Source of the DNA: Pedobacter sp.
GTDB taxonomy: Bacteria; Bacteroidota; Bacteroidia; Sphingobacteriales; Sphingobacteriaceae
Reading direction: 5' to 3'
Length of the DNA stretch: 5,621 nt
NCBI GenBank assembly: GCA_004295885.1
Contig: SEDG01000354.1
Location: forward strand, 1-5,621
In this document: positions 4,859-5,621 of the stretch, piece after piece
How positions within the stretch are numbered: position 1 is the first letter of the stretch
Layout: every line of letters begins with the position of its first letter
Translations under genes and position numbers: made by a program
Notes under the pieces: generated by a model
Seen by the model: the letters and a program-made list of their open reading frames with translations, nothing else
The model's database searches: none
Told to the model about the DNA's origin: nothing

Positions 4859-5425
4859 ATGAAAAATCTCAGGCATAAAATGGCTTTGCTATTACTCTCA
4901 GCAGTAATTGTACAATTTGCAAGCGCTCAAGAAACCAAAAAAAATTCCTTATATTTAGAAATAGGAGGAAACGGCGTACTTTATTCAGTAAATTACGATA
5001 GAATTATTCCAATCTCAACTCAATTTAAATTGGCGCCGAGGATTGGTTTTGACTATGTACCAAGAAATATTAAGAATGCTCCAACTTATGGAAATTGGTC
5101 CTTCCCCATTGAAGCAAACGTCCTTTATGCTCAGAGTAGGGAAAGTAAGAATTTTTTAGAGGGTGGTTTGGGCTTATCATTATTTAACATTGTTGCTAAT
5201 TATAAATACAATAATGATAAAACAGAAATTATAGACACTGAGGTAAAAACTGCTAAAATAACCACATTTAGGCTTGGCTTTCGTCATCAAAAACCAACTG
5301 GTGGTTTCATGTACCGTGCAGGATTATTGGTGAGATTATCTCAAGACGAGTTTTCTAAACAACGTGTTGGAGATGACTTGTTTTTTGTAATATGGCCAGG
5401 CGCTAGTTTAGGCTATACCTTTTAA
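4859..5425 (+). CDS. Small outer-membrane beta-barrel protein, unknown function
   Basis: The 188-residue product has a Sec signal peptide (basic MKNLRHK, hydrophobic 8-20, cleavage after A21-S22-A23 before QE). The mature part of about 165 residues is rich in alternating, amphipathic beta strands with Gly and aromatic residues: YLEIGGNGVLYSVNYDRI, FKLAPRIGFDYVP, FLEGGLGLSLF, ITTFRLGFRHQ, FMYRAGLLVRL. It ends ...GASLGYTF, with the terminal phenylalanine typical of barrels inserted by the BAM complex. The size fits an 8-strand barrel. No enzyme or porin signature is recognised. It follows the lipoprotein gene by 4 bp and a hairpin terminator follows it, so the two form a likely two-gene unit and may act together at the outer membrane (inference). 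A second in-frame ATG at codon 8 is possible but would remove the basic n-region. Confidence 0.85.
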   Translation: MKNLRHKMALLLLSAVIVQFASAQETKKNSLYLEIGGNGVLYSVNYDRIIPISTQFKLAPRIGFDYVPRNIKNAPTYGNWSFPIEANVLYAQSRESKNFLEGGLGLSLFNIVANYKYNNDKTEIIDTEVKTAKITTFRLGFRHQKPTGGFMYRAGLLVRLSQDEFSKQRVGDDLFFVIWPGASLGYTF

Positions 5426-5445
5426 TTTTATTAAACCCAATATAG

Positions 5446-5478
5446 GAGCGGCATAAAATGATGAATTTTATGCCGCTC
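5446..5478 (+). terminator. Hairpin terminator after the lipoprotein/barrel operon
   Basis: A perfect 14-bp inverted repeat, GAGCGGCATAAAAT (5446-5459) and ATTTTATGCCGCTC (5465-5478), encloses the loop GATGA 20 bp past the stop codon. It is followed by TTATCGTT, a poor T-run, so termination may be inefficient or the hairpin may mainly protect the mRNA 3' end. No T-run exists on the other strand, so it serves the plus-strand genes. Confidence 0.7.
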
Positions 5479-5554
5479 TTATCGTTAAAAAGACGTATCA
5501 ATTAAACTGTGGAAAAACTTTTAATTTATATATAAAATTTTACCGAAAAACTCT

Positions 5555-5562
5555 TAGCTTTG
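5555..5562 (+). promoter_or_regulatory. Putative -7 promoter element (TAGCTTTG) of the next gene
   Basis: TAGCTTTG matches the Bacteroidetes TAnnTTTG -7 box exactly and is followed by CAGACCGAAA, a start-site context I associate with highly expressed genes in this phylum (memory, unverified). No clear TTG -33 box is seen at the right distance. The coding region that it would serve lies beyond the window. Confidence 0.5.
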
Positions 5563-5577
5563 CAGACCGAAATACAA

Positions 5578-5591
5578 GCGTTGAAAAACGC
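5578..5591 (+). promoter_or_regulatory. 5'-leader hairpin with GAAA tetraloop
   Basis: GCGTT (5578-5582) and AACGC (5587-5591) pair around GAAA, a GNRA-type tetraloop. The stem can be lengthened by two A-T pairs if C5592 is bulged. It lies about 10-15 nt after the predicted transcription start, so it would be the first structure in the mRNA. It may be a stabilising 5' hairpin or part of a leader regulator cut off by the window edge. Confidence 0.4.
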
Positions 5592-5621
5592 CTTTAACAT
5601 TTTGATTTTTATAATTTTATC

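Overview
The window looks like chromosomal DNA of a Bacteroidota member, most likely the Sphingobacteriaceae (Pedobacter-like). Reasons: AT-rich intergenic DNA, almost no Shine-Dalgarno sequences, several promoter elements of the Bacteroidetes TAnnTTTG type, an outer-membrane lipoprotein with a Bacteroidetes-style signal, and protein sequences that read like that family. The lineage is an inference from memory, not from a search.

Layout, left to right. Minus strand, positions 1-824: the first 80 bases are the N-terminus of the ribosome-assembly GTPase ObgE, with adenylate kinase (adk) upstream of it, a gene order common in Bacteroidetes. Positions 825-1525 hold no gene. They contain the adk leader and -7 element, then about 460 bp of tandem repeats (four full 96-97 bp units plus decayed ends) in which two unit types alternate (A-B-A-B). 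A minus-strand tRNA-Arg(ACG) follows at 1526-1599, with a promoter at 1642-1672 and a strong terminator at 1493-1523. Positions 1673-2011 are again non-coding and carry two hairpin-forming inverted repeats that look like remains of dispersed intergenic elements; the second may terminate the next gene. A thiol peroxiredoxin (2012-2476, minus) is preceded by an SDR/RmlD-like reductase (2575-3258, minus) that lacks its C-terminal end. The break falls exactly where a low-complexity GGTTAA-type repeat tract begins.

Positions 3259-3387 are a divergent control region with two 19-bp direct repeats 31 bp apart. The plus strand then carries a probable two-gene operon: a large, unrecognised surface-type lipoprotein (3388-4854) and, 4 bp later, a small outer-membrane beta-barrel protein (4859-5425). 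A strong hairpin closes this operon. The window ends in the promoter and 5' leader of a further plus-strand gene whose coding region is not included.

How it fits together: the left half is housekeeping (ribosome assembly GTPase, nucleotide balance, tRNA, peroxide defence). The right half is an envelope module of unknown job. The most unusual material is the alternating tandem repeat, the repeat-associated truncation of the reductase, and the lipoprotein/barrel pair with its direct repeats and an (AAAC)5 tract just after the start codon.
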